42,365 bases of DNA. Source: an uncultured Prevotella sp. Its GTDB lineage: Bacteria > Bacteroidota > Bacteroidia > Bacteroidales > Bacteroidaceae. Location: positions 1-42,365 of the forward strand of contig ONYZ01000034.1 in NCBI GenBank assembly GCA_900322175.1, given 5' to 3'. The notes beneath the pieces were generated by a model. That model was not told the DNA's origin. It saw only the letters and a list, made by a program, of their open reading frames with translations, and did no database searches. Shown here piece by piece: positions 1 to 8,016 of the stretch (the first letter of the stretch is position 1; every line of letters starts with the position of its first letter). The translations under genes were made by a program, and so were the position numbers.

Positions 1-205
1 TGATGTGTTCCTTGTCGTCGCTGATGCCGTGAGTCACGTACTTGAAGCACCCCTCGGTGACGAAGCCGAACCACCGTGCGGGGTCGCCCTCGCGCTCCAA
101 CTGTTCGCCCTTGCGGTACTCCACCATCTTGCCCTCGCGCTCGCAAAACTCGCGCAGCGCCCGCAGGTCTATGCCCCCGTCTGATTTCTTGAATTTTTGT
201 TCCAT
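1..205 (-). CDS. Crp/Fnr-family regulator, N-terminal fragment
   Basis: Partial gene running off the left edge; 68 codons are visible. The N-terminus (MEQKFKKSDGGIDLRALREF) leads into a cyclic-nucleotide-binding-like beta-roll: VEYRKGEQLEREGDP, then WFGFVTEGCFKYVTHG. This matches the start of the Crp/Fnr-like regulators common in Bacteroidales. The DNA-binding half lies outside the window, so target and ligand cannot be judged. The start at 205 sits about 20 bases downstream of a good TACCTTTGC -7 element on the same strand. The gene is visibly more GC-rich than the iteron region beside it. It could be element cargo or chromosomal; the window does not decide. Confidence 0.7.
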   Translation of the reverse strand, partial: MEQKFKKSDGGIDLRALREFCEREGKMVEYRKGEQLEREGDPARWFGFVTEGCFKYVTHGISDDKEHI

Positions 206-224
206 CGTCCTATTGATTTATGGT

Positions 225-254
225 GCAAAGGTACAACTTTTTAAATAATAACAA
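225..254 (-). promoter_or_regulatory. Bacteroidetes-type promoter for the Crp/Fnr gene
   Basis: On the minus strand TACCTTTGC (233-225) matches the -7 consensus TAnnTTTGC. A TTG (254-252) lies 18 bases upstream in the -33 position. Transcription would begin near 219, just ahead of the start codon at 205. Confidence 0.6.
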
Positions 255-293
255 TTCATTTCTTTCAAAAATATAAGTTAGTGACTAAATACG

Positions 294-513
294 TGTAGCA
301 TTATGTAGCAGACTGTAGCATAGATATAACCTATTGATTTTCAGATTATTCTTATTCTAATAACACTATTATACTCTGGTTTCTGCTACAGTACTGCTAC
401 AAGATGTTATAGTACATCAAGTCCATGCTACACAATGCTACCCGTTTACTACTGACAAATCGTAATCTATCTGTCTGATTATCAACAATGCACAAAATGC
501 GACAAATGCTACA
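294..513. repeat. Iteron-like heptamer cluster, candidate replication origin
   Basis: Three direct TGTAGCA copies start at 294, 304 and 314, exactly 10 bases apart. The reverse complement TGCTACA follows at 384, 395, 426 and 507. One-mismatch copies lie at 436 (TGCTACC) and 498 (TGCGACA). The background is AT-rich and non-coding, directly downstream of the primase-helicase gene. Spacing of about one helical turn is typical of Rep-binding iterons in plasmid origins. No classical Rep initiator is recognised, so the binding protein is unknown. Confidence 0.6.
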
Positions 514-527
514 CTGTTTTTTCTGCA

Positions 528-3500
528 TCAGAACGGAAGTGCTTCCTCTTCTGCATTAGTTTCTTTCTCTACAGGCAGGTCACCCACTATTGAATCGAGG
601 CAGATACCAAATCTTTCATGAATCATCTGATAATCAAAACAGAGTGGGCGGTCTTGCTGATAGACGGTCTTGTACTTGTTCTCTTTCTCGACATACTCCT
701 GAATGGGCTGACCATTGGCATTGAACTGCTTGAAACGCTCTGGTGAGAACGAAATGCCCAAATATTCAGGCGAGTTTTGGAGGTAGTGAAGCATTGACTC
801 AGAAGGCAACATGCGCTCATCAACCTGACGACCTAATTGCCGATAGGTGGTAAGCATACTGTTCTTGCGTATCATAAGAATATCCTTCGGCATACCGAAG
901 TCAAGAGTGTTTTTTGTCTCGTAGGTCTTAATGGTCTTCTTTGGTTTGATAACATAGTCCTGACCGTAGACAAAACTTCCTTTCTGCTGGGCACTGCTGA
1001 TGATGTCCCAAAAGCCTGCCACTTCATCTGTTCTTGAAATCAGCTCATTCTGGCGGATGGCTCCCTTGACACAGATGTCCAGAAGTTCTTCGTAACAGAA
1101 TGGGCAATCGATCTCTGTCTCAATTGTCAGGAATGCCGAAAGTGAAAAGAGCCAGTTCTTTTCGATTCGATCATTGATTTTGTATGCAGCAGTACGGGAA
1201 TGTAAGTCGATCCTGGCCTTCTGCCACGCTTTGTCGAAGTCGGCAATGAACGTAGGGCGTAATTTAAGAATTTCCAATGTAATATGAGTGGCACCCATCT
1301 GCCGGTATTGCATCAACTCGGAGAACTTATCGCGTTCTTCCAGTGTGTGATGCTGTTTTTCATAGGTCAGGAATATAAGACGGGAGAACAGGGCGATGTC
1401 TGCCGTAGGAATTTCCTGTCCTGTCAGTATTATGCAGGAATCAACGTGTGACTGTTCGCGCTTCTTGTCCTTGTCCATGTTCATCCTATAGCGTCCGATT
1501 CCTGCCCAAACATCCTTCATCAACTCCACTTTCTTTATGTCGATACCATTTTTGTATTCATCGACATGGACAAGCATGTTACTCACGCTGGCTACAGCAT
1601 CAGCCAAGGCCGGAACTGTTGCAGTCTCAATATTCAGCGGCTCGTTGCCAGTCATGAAGAACGACATCAACGTCTCTGCCAGTTCAGTCTTACCAGAACC
1701 TTTTGGACCAAAGATATTCAATAGAGGTAGACAAGCCGACTTGCCCATGACTATATCACGAAAGAGCGTAGCGATGTAAAAGCCTATCCCAACTTTTGCA
1801 TTATCTCCGAATACACCGATAATCCTGGCAAAATAGTCGTGCAGTGAGATCTTGGAGGTGGTAAGATGACAATACTTCTTCTCATTGGTATATAGTACTG
1901 TTGAATTCTTATAGAGCTGAGACATGGCGGGAAGGTAATAATTGCCAGAAGCAAGGCGGACTATTCCAAGTTCGTCCACCGGTTTCCAAATGCCCTCTTC
2001 CAGCGCACCATTGCAGAAGCAGAAGAAACCCTGCGATTGCCAGCCAAGTTGTTTTACTTCCACTGCAGTCTCAGTTACTCTGGCGAGGTATCGTTGTAGT
2101 TGTATCAGAGCATCCTCACCTGCCAGCCAAGTGTAGTTGCCGATACCCAACAGCTTTTTGCGAAATGCTCTTGCCGAAGTCATAGCGTCCATATCCAATT
2201 CTATTATTTCCCTATTGTTGTCTGGCACATCGTTTACAATCTCAAATAATCGAACAGGTCGGATGTCGTCTTTGATATGAAACAGCGGCTTCAATGTGAA
2301 GTTTGACCATTGTACTTCATCGCCGTCCTTCTTATATCCGTAGTAGCAACCGTGCTTAACGACAAAGCCGAATTCCCGCAGCATATCGATGCCTCCTTCT
2401 TTGTTTTTCTCCGACTGTCGCTTCTGACGTCTCATCTTTGCAGAGTTGATAGCCTGTCTCCAAAGCGCCTTGCTGCTATCCATCTTGGCAAGTTGAGTCA
2501 GATAGCGTTCCTGAATCTCTTCGTTCTTGATAAGTATCAGCAAGTCGCTGGTTTCCTCAATGATCTTCTGTTTTGCTTCCGTTGTGCCATTCTTGTCAAG
2601 TCTCTTTTCAAATGCCCATAGTATATATTCCCTCTCCTCCAGTTTATAGAGGTCGGACTTGTCATGAAAGAACTCATCAGGGTCTGTCTTCTTCGGCTCA
2701 TCAATAGTGAGGTCATTAGGAATCTCCATAACGCTGACAGTGAAGCCTTGTTGTATGGCCAGTGCTCCATTACGGAGTACATTCTGAAAGCCTGCACCTA
2801 TTTTTTCTTCCTGTTTGGGTATATCGGAATCTGGAATGAAACAGAGAGTACAATCCTGAAGATGATAGTCCTTAAGTTTCTGGAACTGGCTTTCAGTCCA
2901 AGATCCACCAAGGGAGGCTATAGCATTGAAGATACCAACCGACTGCATTTTCATCACATCAGGAGCACCCTCTACCAAGTACAGTTTTCTGTCTCCTCGT
3001 GCTTTCTTGATAGCTGTATTGATGCCAAATATGGATCGGGACTTGCAATACAAATCGCTGTCGGCAGAATTGAGATACTTGCAATCCGATTTGTCGTCTA
3101 TCGCTCTTGCCGTGAATCCCTCGATATTGGAATACCTGTCACAGATGGGAATCATAATGCGGTTTCGATAGACGCAATAAAGGGAGTGTGTCTTCTCACT
3201 CAGTTTCAGAATGCCCATTTCCTGCATCAGTTCCAGACTAAGACCTTCTTTCTTTGCAAATTCGATGACGGATGTCCAGTTATTGGGTGCATAGCCGATA
3301 TGCTGCTCCTTGCAATAGTCCTCATTCCATCTGCTGAGCATATATCCCTTTGCCAACTTGGCATCTGGCTCGTCCTTCTCTATCTCTTGGCAGAAGTATG
3401 CGCGAAGCCTTTCGTTGATGATGCGCATGGACTCCAGTTTCTTGTATCGCTCTTCCTCTTCGGGTGTGGACTTGAGATCTGAGTCAGACAAGTCAAAATG

Positions 3501-3776
3501 CAATTTCTCCTTTAGCAGTTTCTTGACGGCAAGGGGAAAGGTGAGGCCATCTTGTTCCATCACAAAGGTGATGACGTTGCCACCCTTGCCACATCCAAAG
3601 CAGTGGTATAGGTTCTTGGCTGTGTCAACGTGGAACGAGGGTGTGTCCTCCTGATGGAAAGGGCAGCATCCTTTGGCGGTATGGCCTCTGAGTTGAAGCT
3701 TAACGCCATAGTCAGATACCACTTCTGCCAGGTCAACCTCGTCAAGAACCTTGTCTATGTATATCTTATCGATCAT
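528..3776 (-). CDS. CHC2 zinc-finger primase fused to a helicase-like ATPase
   Basis: 1082 residues. A DnaG-type CHC2 zinc finger is at 38-62 (C38, H41, C59, C62). A TOPRIM domain follows at about 260-320 (LVEG with E269; IPDSD with D316 and D318). After a linker the C-terminal half has a P-loop (GPKGSGKT, 690-697) and an acidic Walker B-like VHVDE (736-740), resembling the primase-helicase fusions of plasmids and satellites. It would prime and unwind DNA at the element's own origin. It is the last gene of the ParA operon, 60 bases after the preceding gene, and its 3' end borders the iteron cluster. The fusion makes it far longer than chromosomal DnaG (about 600-700 residues). The primase part is secure; the helicase role is inferred from the P-loop. 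Confidence 0.88.
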   Translation of the reverse strand: MIDKIYIDKVLDEVDLAEVVSDYGVKLQLRGHTAKGCCPFHQEDTPSFHVDTAKNLYHCFGCGKGGNVITFVMEQDGLTFPLAVKKLLKEKLHFDLSDSDLKSTPEEEERYKKLESMRIINERLRAYFCQEIEKDEPDAKLAKGYMLSRWNEDYCKEQHIGYAPNNWTSVIEFAKKEGLSLELMQEMGILKLSEKTHSLYCVYRNRIMIPICDRYSNIEGFTARAIDDKSDCKYLNSADSDLYCKSRSIFGINTAIKKARGDRKLYLVEGAPDVMKMQSVGIFNAIASLGGSWTESQFQKLKDYHLQDCTLCFIPDSDIPKQEEKIGAGFQNVLRNGALAIQQGFTVSVMEIPNDLTIDEPKKTDPDEFFHDKSDLYKLEEREYILWAFEKRLDKNGTTEAKQKIIEETSDLLILIKNEEIQERYLTQLAKMDSSKALWRQAINSAKMRRQKRQSEKNKEGGIDMLREFGFVVKHGCYYGYKKDGDEVQWSNFTLKPLFHIKDDIRPVRLFEIVNDVPDNNREIIELDMDAMTSARAFRKKLLGIGNYTWLAGEDALIQLQRYLARVTETAVEVKQLGWQSQGFFCFCNGALEEGIWKPVDELGIVRLASGNYYLPAMSQLYKNSTVLYTNEKKYCHLTTSKISLHDYFARIIGVFGDNAKVGIGFYIATLFRDIVMGKSACLPLLNIFGPKGSGKTELAETLMSFFMTGNEPLNIETATVPALADAVASVSNMLVHVDEYKNGIDIKKVELMKDVWAGIGRYRMNMDKDKKREQSHVDSCIILTGQEIPTADIALFSRLIFLTYEKQHHTLEERDKFSELMQYRQMGATHITLEILKLRPTFIADFDKAWQKARIDLHSRTAAYKINDRIEKNWLFSLSAFLTIETEIDCPFCYEELLDICVKGAIRQNELISRTDEVAGFWDIISSAQQKGSFVYGQDYVIKPKKTIKTYETKNTLDFGMPKDILMIRKNSMLTTYRQLGRQVDERMLPSESMLHYLQNSPEYLGISFSPERFKQFNANGQPIQEYVEKENKYKTVYQQDRPLCFDYQMIHERFGICLDSIVGDLPVEKETNAEEEALPF

Positions 3777-3836
3777 AATAGAAAATCACTTTTGTATTAT
3801 ATAAGCGTTACTTTATATTATATAATGGTATAAGGA

Positions 3837-4193
3837 TCAAAGGCTGCTTAGTTCCTTTTTGTGTTCCTCCATAAAGGCTACTATCATAGCCGCTGCAAGA
3901 GCACGGATAGGAATGTTCCGCTCCGAGTTGGCCCGGAGTTGCTCTATCTGTTTCTTGACCTCTGTGGGTAGCCAGACGGCAGCACCTTGTCCTTTTACAC
4001 CGGTGTAGTCCTCCAGTCCTTCGGTGAACTTCTTCCAGCCAATGGCGTGCCAATCGGATTTTTCCTTGCGGAAAGAAGCTGCCTTATCTTTGGATTCAGC
4101 GTTTGCACCTGTTAACTGTGTGACTGTCTCCGCGAGCGAGACTCCGTTGTCGTTCTTTGAGAGCAACGGATTTATTATCTTTTTCTGTTCCAT
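3837..4193 (-). CDS. Small ParB-like or ribbon-helix-helix partner of ParA
   Basis: 118 residues; it starts 3 bases after the ParA stop, so the two are probably translationally coupled. The C-terminal third (AVWLPTEVKKQIEQLRAN, then an Ala-rich helix) has the strand-helix-helix look of a ribbon-helix-helix DNA-binding fold. The N-terminal half is polar and Lys/Glu-rich. A small DNA-binding protein beside ParA usually binds the centromere and stimulates the ATPase, and that role is inferred here from position. No named family is recognised with confidence; DUF3408-type proteins of Bacteroidales elements are a possible relative. Confidence 0.65.
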   Translation of the reverse strand: MEQKKIINPLLSKNDNGVSLAETVTQLTGANAESKDKAASFRKEKSDWHAIGWKKFTEGLEDYTGVKGQGAAVWLPTEVKKQIEQLRANSERNIPIRALAAAMIVAFMEEHKKELSSL

Positions 4194-4196
4194 GTC

Positions 4197-4847
4197 TTAT
4201 AGTTGATTGATGATTTCAATGATTCTGTCAAAAGCGTATTCAACAGCAGCATACTGGTATTTGTCGAGAGGGTAGAGTGTGGAGTATCGCTTGATTACCA
4301 CACTTTGCTTGATTCTTGGTGTGACCGTTCCAACTTGGCCAAGAACAGAGATGGTTTCATCCCTCATCTCACGCTCACGGGCTTTGCCTTCAGTCACATT
4401 GATACGGTTTGGTACGAAAACGAGTCTGGCTTTTGACTGTTGCTTGATGACGGCTACGAAGATTCCCGTTGCATCGATGGTATCTACATCGTAGGCCATC
4501 GGGATAACGACGAGATCTGCCACAGCATAGATAATGGCCAGGTTATTATCGTTGAGATTGCCCGGACAGTCGATCAATACAATGCCGTCACGCTCTTTAT
4601 ATTCATTCATGGCCGCTTTTACTCTTGTACTATCGAGAGTATTGAGGGGGGCAATGGCCCAGGGCACAGTCTGCTCTGGGTCTGCCTCCAACTCACGATT
4701 ACGATGTCTTGACAAAGATGCCTGTAGGTCGGCATCAACTGCTACAACATGGACTCCCTTCATAGAAAGGTACTCCGCAAATTGGGCGCATAGCGTGGTC
4801 TTGCCTACGCCGCCCTTGATGTTTGAGAAAAGAATGATCTTACTCAT
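4197..4847 (-). CDS. ParA-family partition ATPase
   Basis: 216 residues. The deviant Walker A box KGGVGKTT is at residues 11-18, followed by VVAVDADLQAS (Walker A') and IVLIDCPGNL (Walker B). These define the MinD/ParA ATPases. The protein is short and lacks the N-terminal HTH of P1-type ParA, so it resembles type Ib partition ATPases, which pair with a small ribbon-helix-helix protein as seen just downstream. It should segregate the element if it replicates as a circle, or help maintain it after excision. It lies 25 bases after the HTH gene, in the same operon. Confidence 0.9.
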   Translation of the reverse strand: MSKIILFSNIKGGVGKTTLCAQFAEYLSMKGVHVVAVDADLQASLSRHRNRELEADPEQTVPWAIAPLNTLDSTRVKAAMNEYKERDGIVLIDCPGNLNDNNLAIIYAVADLVVIPMAYDVDTIDATGIFVAVIKQQSKARLVFVPNRINVTEGKAREREMRDETISVLGQVGTVTPRIKQSVVIKRYSTLYPLDKYQYAAVEYAFDRIIEIINQL

Positions 4848-4872
4848 ATAAATCTATTTTTCTATTATACAA

Positions 4873-5289
4873 TTATATACTGTTTTCGGTTTGTTCATAG
4901 GGAATTCCACCACGAAGTTTTTGAATGTCCATGGCACGATAGAATATCTTTCTGCCAATTTTGACAGGGATAAGATATTGCTTCTGTTCCCACAGCCATA
5001 GAGTGGTAGAACTCACAGAGAGAATTTCCATAACCTGCTGTTTTGATAAGAGAGTCTTATCGTCATCATTACTATTAGAAACATGTTGTTCTGCCCTCTC
5101 GGCCAATAGTCGGTTAGACAGTTCACGCGCGAAGGCTATGACCCCTTTCTCCGTTAGCGTAAGAGATATACGGTCATTACCCTTAGAGATTGCAGACACG
5201 AGTTGCTTAGCGAACAACTCACTTTCTTCACTTTGATCAAAATAGCCAAGTTGGTTGGCTTCCCTTTGCAAAAAATTATCTTTTATCAT
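4873..5289 (-). CDS. Helix-turn-helix (MerR/excisionase-like) regulator
   Basis: 138 residues from the ATG at 5289. A longer reading to 5337 is rejected because a TACCTTTGC promoter element (5325-5317) lies inside that extension. The C-terminal part reads LLSKQQVMEILSVSSTTLWL, then WEQKQYLIPVKIGRKIFYRA: a winged HTH of the MerR/excisionase type used by Bacteroidales mobile elements. The N-terminal 70 residues are charged and unassigned. As first gene of the ParA/primase operon, it could regulate that operon through the repeats just upstream (5370-5468), or act as an excision factor. Neither role is shown by sequence alone. Confidence 0.75.
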   Translation of the reverse strand: MIKDNFLQREANQLGYFDQSEESELFAKQLVSAISKGNDRISLTLTEKGVIAFARELSNRLLAERAEQHVSNSNDDDKTLLSKQQVMEILSVSSTTLWLWEQKQYLIPVKIGRKIFYRAMDIQKLRGGIPYEQTENSI

Positions 5290-5316
5290 ATACAATTGAA
5301 TTAAAAATTTCTGGGT

Positions 5317-5325
5317 GCAAAGGTA
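5317..5325 (-). promoter_or_regulatory. -7 element for the HTH-ParA-primase operon
   Basis: Minus-strand TACCTTTGC matches TAnnTTTGC. It sits 28 bases before the chosen start at 5289 and supports that start over the upstream ATG. No good TTTG -33 box is visible at the usual distance, so an activator may be needed. Confidence 0.5.
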
Positions 5326-5369
5326 TTCCAATATCATGGCACTAAAAGGGAAATGAGCAAAATCTCATT

Positions 5370-5468
5370 TTTTTAACACTTTATATGGCACTGATTTTTA
5401 ACACTTTACAGAATGGTAAAATGTTAATCTCTTATAAAACAGGGAATTGCTCGGAAAAACAGGGAATT
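5370..5468. repeat. Two sets of direct repeats upstream of the ParA operon
   Basis: TTTTTAACACTTTA occurs exactly at 5370-5383 and 5395-5408, 25 bases apart, with an inverted near-copy (TAAAATGTTAA) at 5417-5427. AAAACAGGGAATT occurs at 5436-5448 and 5456-5468, 20 bases apart. All fall in the gap between the cargo cluster and the HTH-ParA-primase operon, where operators or a partition centromere are expected. Confidence 0.6.
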
Positions 5469-5474
5469 TGCAGG

Positions 5475-5882
5475 CTATTTACCAGCCATTATGACAGAAT
5501 TAATTGCATTTTGCAATTCTGATGCAAACCTTTTATTGGATTTACTTGTGTTGGATTTGCTTATGTCTATATAATGGTGGGTATTATATGTTTCTTGTGT
5601 GATGCCAAAGATTTTAAGCATCTTACCAACCCATTTACTTGCTAGATCAGGGTTAGGAATTTGCTTGGACACCTCACATAACATATAGCACATACGACCA
5701 CTTTCACCTTTACGTATTTTGATTTCAGGAAGTGGCTCCCTGAGATTCATGAGATTGCAAAAATCTGTTCCTCTCATATTTTCAAATTGTATGTGATTGC
5801 AAACCTTCCATACAAACGAACATAGAGGCGTATCAACAATGTCAATGAGTTTGGCGGTTTCTTCCAATAGTCTATCATTCAT
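5475..5882 (-). CDS. Unrecognised 135-residue protein of the cargo cluster
   Basis: No family recognised. The ATG at 5882 overlaps the stop of the preceding gene by 4 bases (ATGA), so the two are coupled. The protein is probably soluble and alpha-helical, with a mid-protein segment IKIRKGESGRMCYMLCEVSK and a Ser/Thr/Lys-rich stretch before the C-terminal helix. No signal peptide or membrane segment is seen. It is the last gene of the ATPase-led cluster. A partner or effector role is possible, but no catalytic motif is visible. Confidence 0.7.
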   Translation of the reverse strand: MNDRLLEETAKLIDIVDTPLCSFVWKVCNHIQFENMRGTDFCNLMNLREPLPEIKIRKGESGRMCYMLCEVSKQIPNPDLASKWVGKMLKIFGITQETYNTHHYIDISKSNTSKSNKRFASELQNAINSVIMAGK

Positions 5883-6538
5883 ATACCGCCCTCCTGCTTT
5901 ATTCTGGTTATGTCATGTAGAATACTTCGGCAGATTGCGACCAGTTTGGTTGATAATATGTTCAGCAATGAAATGTCAAAGTAAGCCAGACCAGAGTATT
6001 TCTTCAGTTCTTCTCGATATTGCTCATATAGTTGTTCATATAGCGCTTTCTGCTTGTTATATTCTTTAAGCGTGTCATCGCACTCTTTTTCAACTTTGTC
6101 TATTTCTTCTTGGGTATAGCCCTCATAGAACATACAATCCAGGTGATTAGATAGACTTGTGAATTTTTTCCAAAGAACATTCGCTTTACCGGATTCTGTT
6201 TGGTATGCTTCCTTAAATGGTTCTATATACCATTCAGATGCTGTTTTAGATTCGAAGTCGGATAATCCTGTTGCCGACTTCTCGAAGATCTCAATACATT
6301 CTTCGGCTTCTCCAAGGAGTTTTTGGGAATCGGTAAGAAGTTTGTCAATATTCTCATGTGCAACTGTTTCGGCAAAGTCAATGAGCGTGTTTGTGTCTTT
6401 AAACTCCTTGTAAAAGAGCCACAAGCCACGTTTCTCTTCATGACTAAGAGCCTGCTCTCGAACATATTTATTAAGTAGCTCGTTGACAGTATGTAGCTCA
6501 GATGCCGTATCGAGAATCTTGTTTCCTTCCATAACCAT
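5879..6538 (-). CDS. Unrecognised coiled-coil protein of the cargo cluster
   Basis: 219 residues from ATG 6538; an alternative in-frame ATG at 6532 gives MEGNKILD. It is rich in Glu, Lys and Leu. The segment at about 135-175 (GYTQEEIDKVEKECDDTLKE onward) is a probable coiled coil, followed by a more hydrophobic C-terminal helix. The start codon overlaps (TAATG, 6540-6536) the stop of an out-of-frame extension of the upstream ATPase gene, and its own stop overlaps the next start. No enzyme motif is seen. It may be a structural or scaffold partner of the ATPase. Confidence 0.7.
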   Translation of the reverse strand: MVMEGNKILDTASELHTVNELLNKYVREQALSHEEKRGLWLFYKEFKDTNTLIDFAETVAHENIDKLLTDSQKLLGEAEECIEIFEKSATGLSDFESKTASEWYIEPFKEAYQTESGKANVLWKKFTSLSNHLDCMFYEGYTQEEIDKVEKECDDTLKEYNKQKALYEQLYEQYREELKKYSGLAYFDISLLNILSTKLVAICRSILHDITRIKQEGGI

Positions 6539-6656
6539 TATTCAATTATCTCCCAAAAACCACCTTTGTCTGGGCCAACACGACGGAGGTACTTGCCACG
6601 CAGATAGTCTATATTACGCATGATAGAATTCACACTAATTCCTATTGTTTTTGCTA
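6538..6656 (-). pseudogene. Detached C-terminal winged-HTH segment of the upstream ATPase
   Basis: Directly after the ATPase stop codon, a different frame reads LAKTIGISVNSIMRNIDYLR and then a GKYLRRVGPDKGGFWEIIE-like end, stopping at 6538. This is the recognition helix and wing expected at the C-terminus of COG2865 proteins. The second COG2865 gene at the right edge of the window ends in the same way. A net shift of one base, plus probable loss of a few codons, separates it from the main frame. It has no start codon of its own. Confidence 0.75.
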
Positions 6657-8009
6657 ATTATCTATCATTAATTCTAATATGGTTATGCGGTTTTCTGTCA
6701 ACTTATCGCCATTTGCTTTAGCCTTTTCAATCAACCTTTCTATCAACCTTTGACGATTTTCATTCACCTTTACAGTAACCTTTTCGTCATTTTCATTCAC
6801 CTTTTCTGTCACCTTACCCCCGTTTTCATTCACTTTTTCATTCACCTTTGGTATTGTAATCTTCAAGATGAAGTCATCTGTTCGGAAAGATGGAGCTTGG
6901 GCACCATTGGCTTCCTGCTCTCGACAGATACGATCCATACCCTCGCCAAATTCCTTCACGTAGTGATAGGCTTTCAGGAATGCTGCGATCTTCGGATTGC
7001 GTGAGAAGTGGGTGGTGCGGATGTTGCTGGGCTTCACCTGTCCTGGCAATTTGCCAGGCGATTCAAATACCAATCGGTCATCGAACATCTTGATCTGTAT
7101 CTCAGTTCCCTTGATATTGTGGGCTCTGTGGCAACAGGCATTAACCACCATCTCTTGTATGACGAATTCTGGATAGTCACGACGGGTTACAAATTGTCCG
7201 TGCTGTCCCAAGAAGGTGTGCTCACGTACCTGGGTCTCGATGAACTCTATAGTTTTCCTGACTTGGTTCAGAATGGTTCCCTCGAAAATGACATCCTTGA
7301 TGACGTTCATCTCTGCACCAACTTTCTCGTCAACACCTTCGTAACGAATGAAGCGGGTACGACTACGAGGGAAGAACTTCTGAGGGTTCTTGCCGAAGAG
7401 CAGGATACAAGCAACGCTGACATCTTCCTCACCCTTCTTGTTGGTCGTGACAAAGCCGTTGTTCTCTCGCAGGTATTCAAGCGGTGACTTCCCGTAACCT
7501 ACCAGCTTGGCATATTCGGCAACGGCATCCATATCGATGTCATCAATGGTTGCACCATATACTGCCGTGTCTTCGTAGGAACGTTCACCTTTGTCGTACA
7601 TCAGTTGCATGCGCTCTTCGAATGTCAGTTTACGGCTCTTGTCGCCCACACGGATATAGGCTTCGTCAGCCTGATTTGTATGCAGGAACTGACTGGCGGG
7701 AATATCCATCAGCAGAATACGATTGGGATTGCCGTCATCGTCAGTACAATCCATATAGCGACATGCTACCGGAATAGAGGGATTGCAAAAGTCAAACGGC
7801 ACACGAAGCAGCTCATTCAACTTAGCAGTATGTTGGTTCACACCTTCTATCTTTCTTGTCTTGTCAGAAATACCAATTGCCAGCATGCCACCATCGGCAT
7901 TGGCCATTGCTACGATGGGAATTGCCAATGCTTTCGGATCGATCTGTATGCTCTTCAGGTCAAATGTTTGACCTTCCTTACCTGTCCTTATCTCTTCAAT
8001 TGTCATCAT
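6654..8009 (-). CDS. AlbA_2/COG2865 ATP-binding protein, C-terminus frameshifted
   Basis: 451 residues to the premature stop. The N-terminus (TFDLKSIQIDP, then IVAMANADGGMLAIGISD) is the AlbA_2 (Schlafen-related) fold. The middle contains FPRSRTRFIRYEG and VQEMVVNACCHR-like residues, as in COG2865 GHKL-type ATP-binding regulators. Residues about 395-430 are a low-complexity KVNEN/KVT repeat linker typical of the family, leading to a winged HTH. That domain breaks off after ILELMIDN and continues in another frame down to 6538. A TAATTTTGC -7 element (8025-8017) lies almost at the start, so the cluster has its own promoter and a very short leader. Members occur as regulators and in defence islands; the function here is open. 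Confidence 0.8.
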   Translation of the reverse strand: MMTIEEIRTGKEGQTFDLKSIQIDPKALAIPIVAMANADGGMLAIGISDKTRKIEGVNQHTAKLNELLRVPFDFCNPSIPVACRYMDCTDDDGNPNRILLMDIPASQFLHTNQADEAYIRVGDKSRKLTFEERMQLMYDKGERSYEDTAVYGATIDDIDMDAVAEYAKLVGYGKSPLEYLRENNGFVTTNKKGEEDVSVACILLFGKNPQKFFPRSRTRFIRYEGVDEKVGAEMNVIKDVIFEGTILNQVRKTIEFIETQVREHTFLGQHGQFVTRRDYPEFVIQEMVVNACCHRAHNIKGTEIQIKMFDDRLVFESPGKLPGQVKPSNIRTTHFSRNPKIAAFLKAYHYVKEFGEGMDRICREQEANGAQAPSFRTDDFILKITIPKVNEKVNENGGKVTEKVNENDEKVTVKVNENRQRLIERLIEKAKANGDKLTENRITILELMIDN

Positions 8010-8016
8010 TTCGAGT

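Noticed and set aside
294-513. CRISPR array at the heptamer cluster
   Set aside because: Units are 7 bases in both orientations with uneven gaps and no cas genes; iterons fit better.
2664-3482. 272-residue plus-strand open frame opposite the primase gene
   Set aside because: It lies wholly within the primase gene on the other strand, has no promoter or recognisable domain, and the primase motifs are certain.
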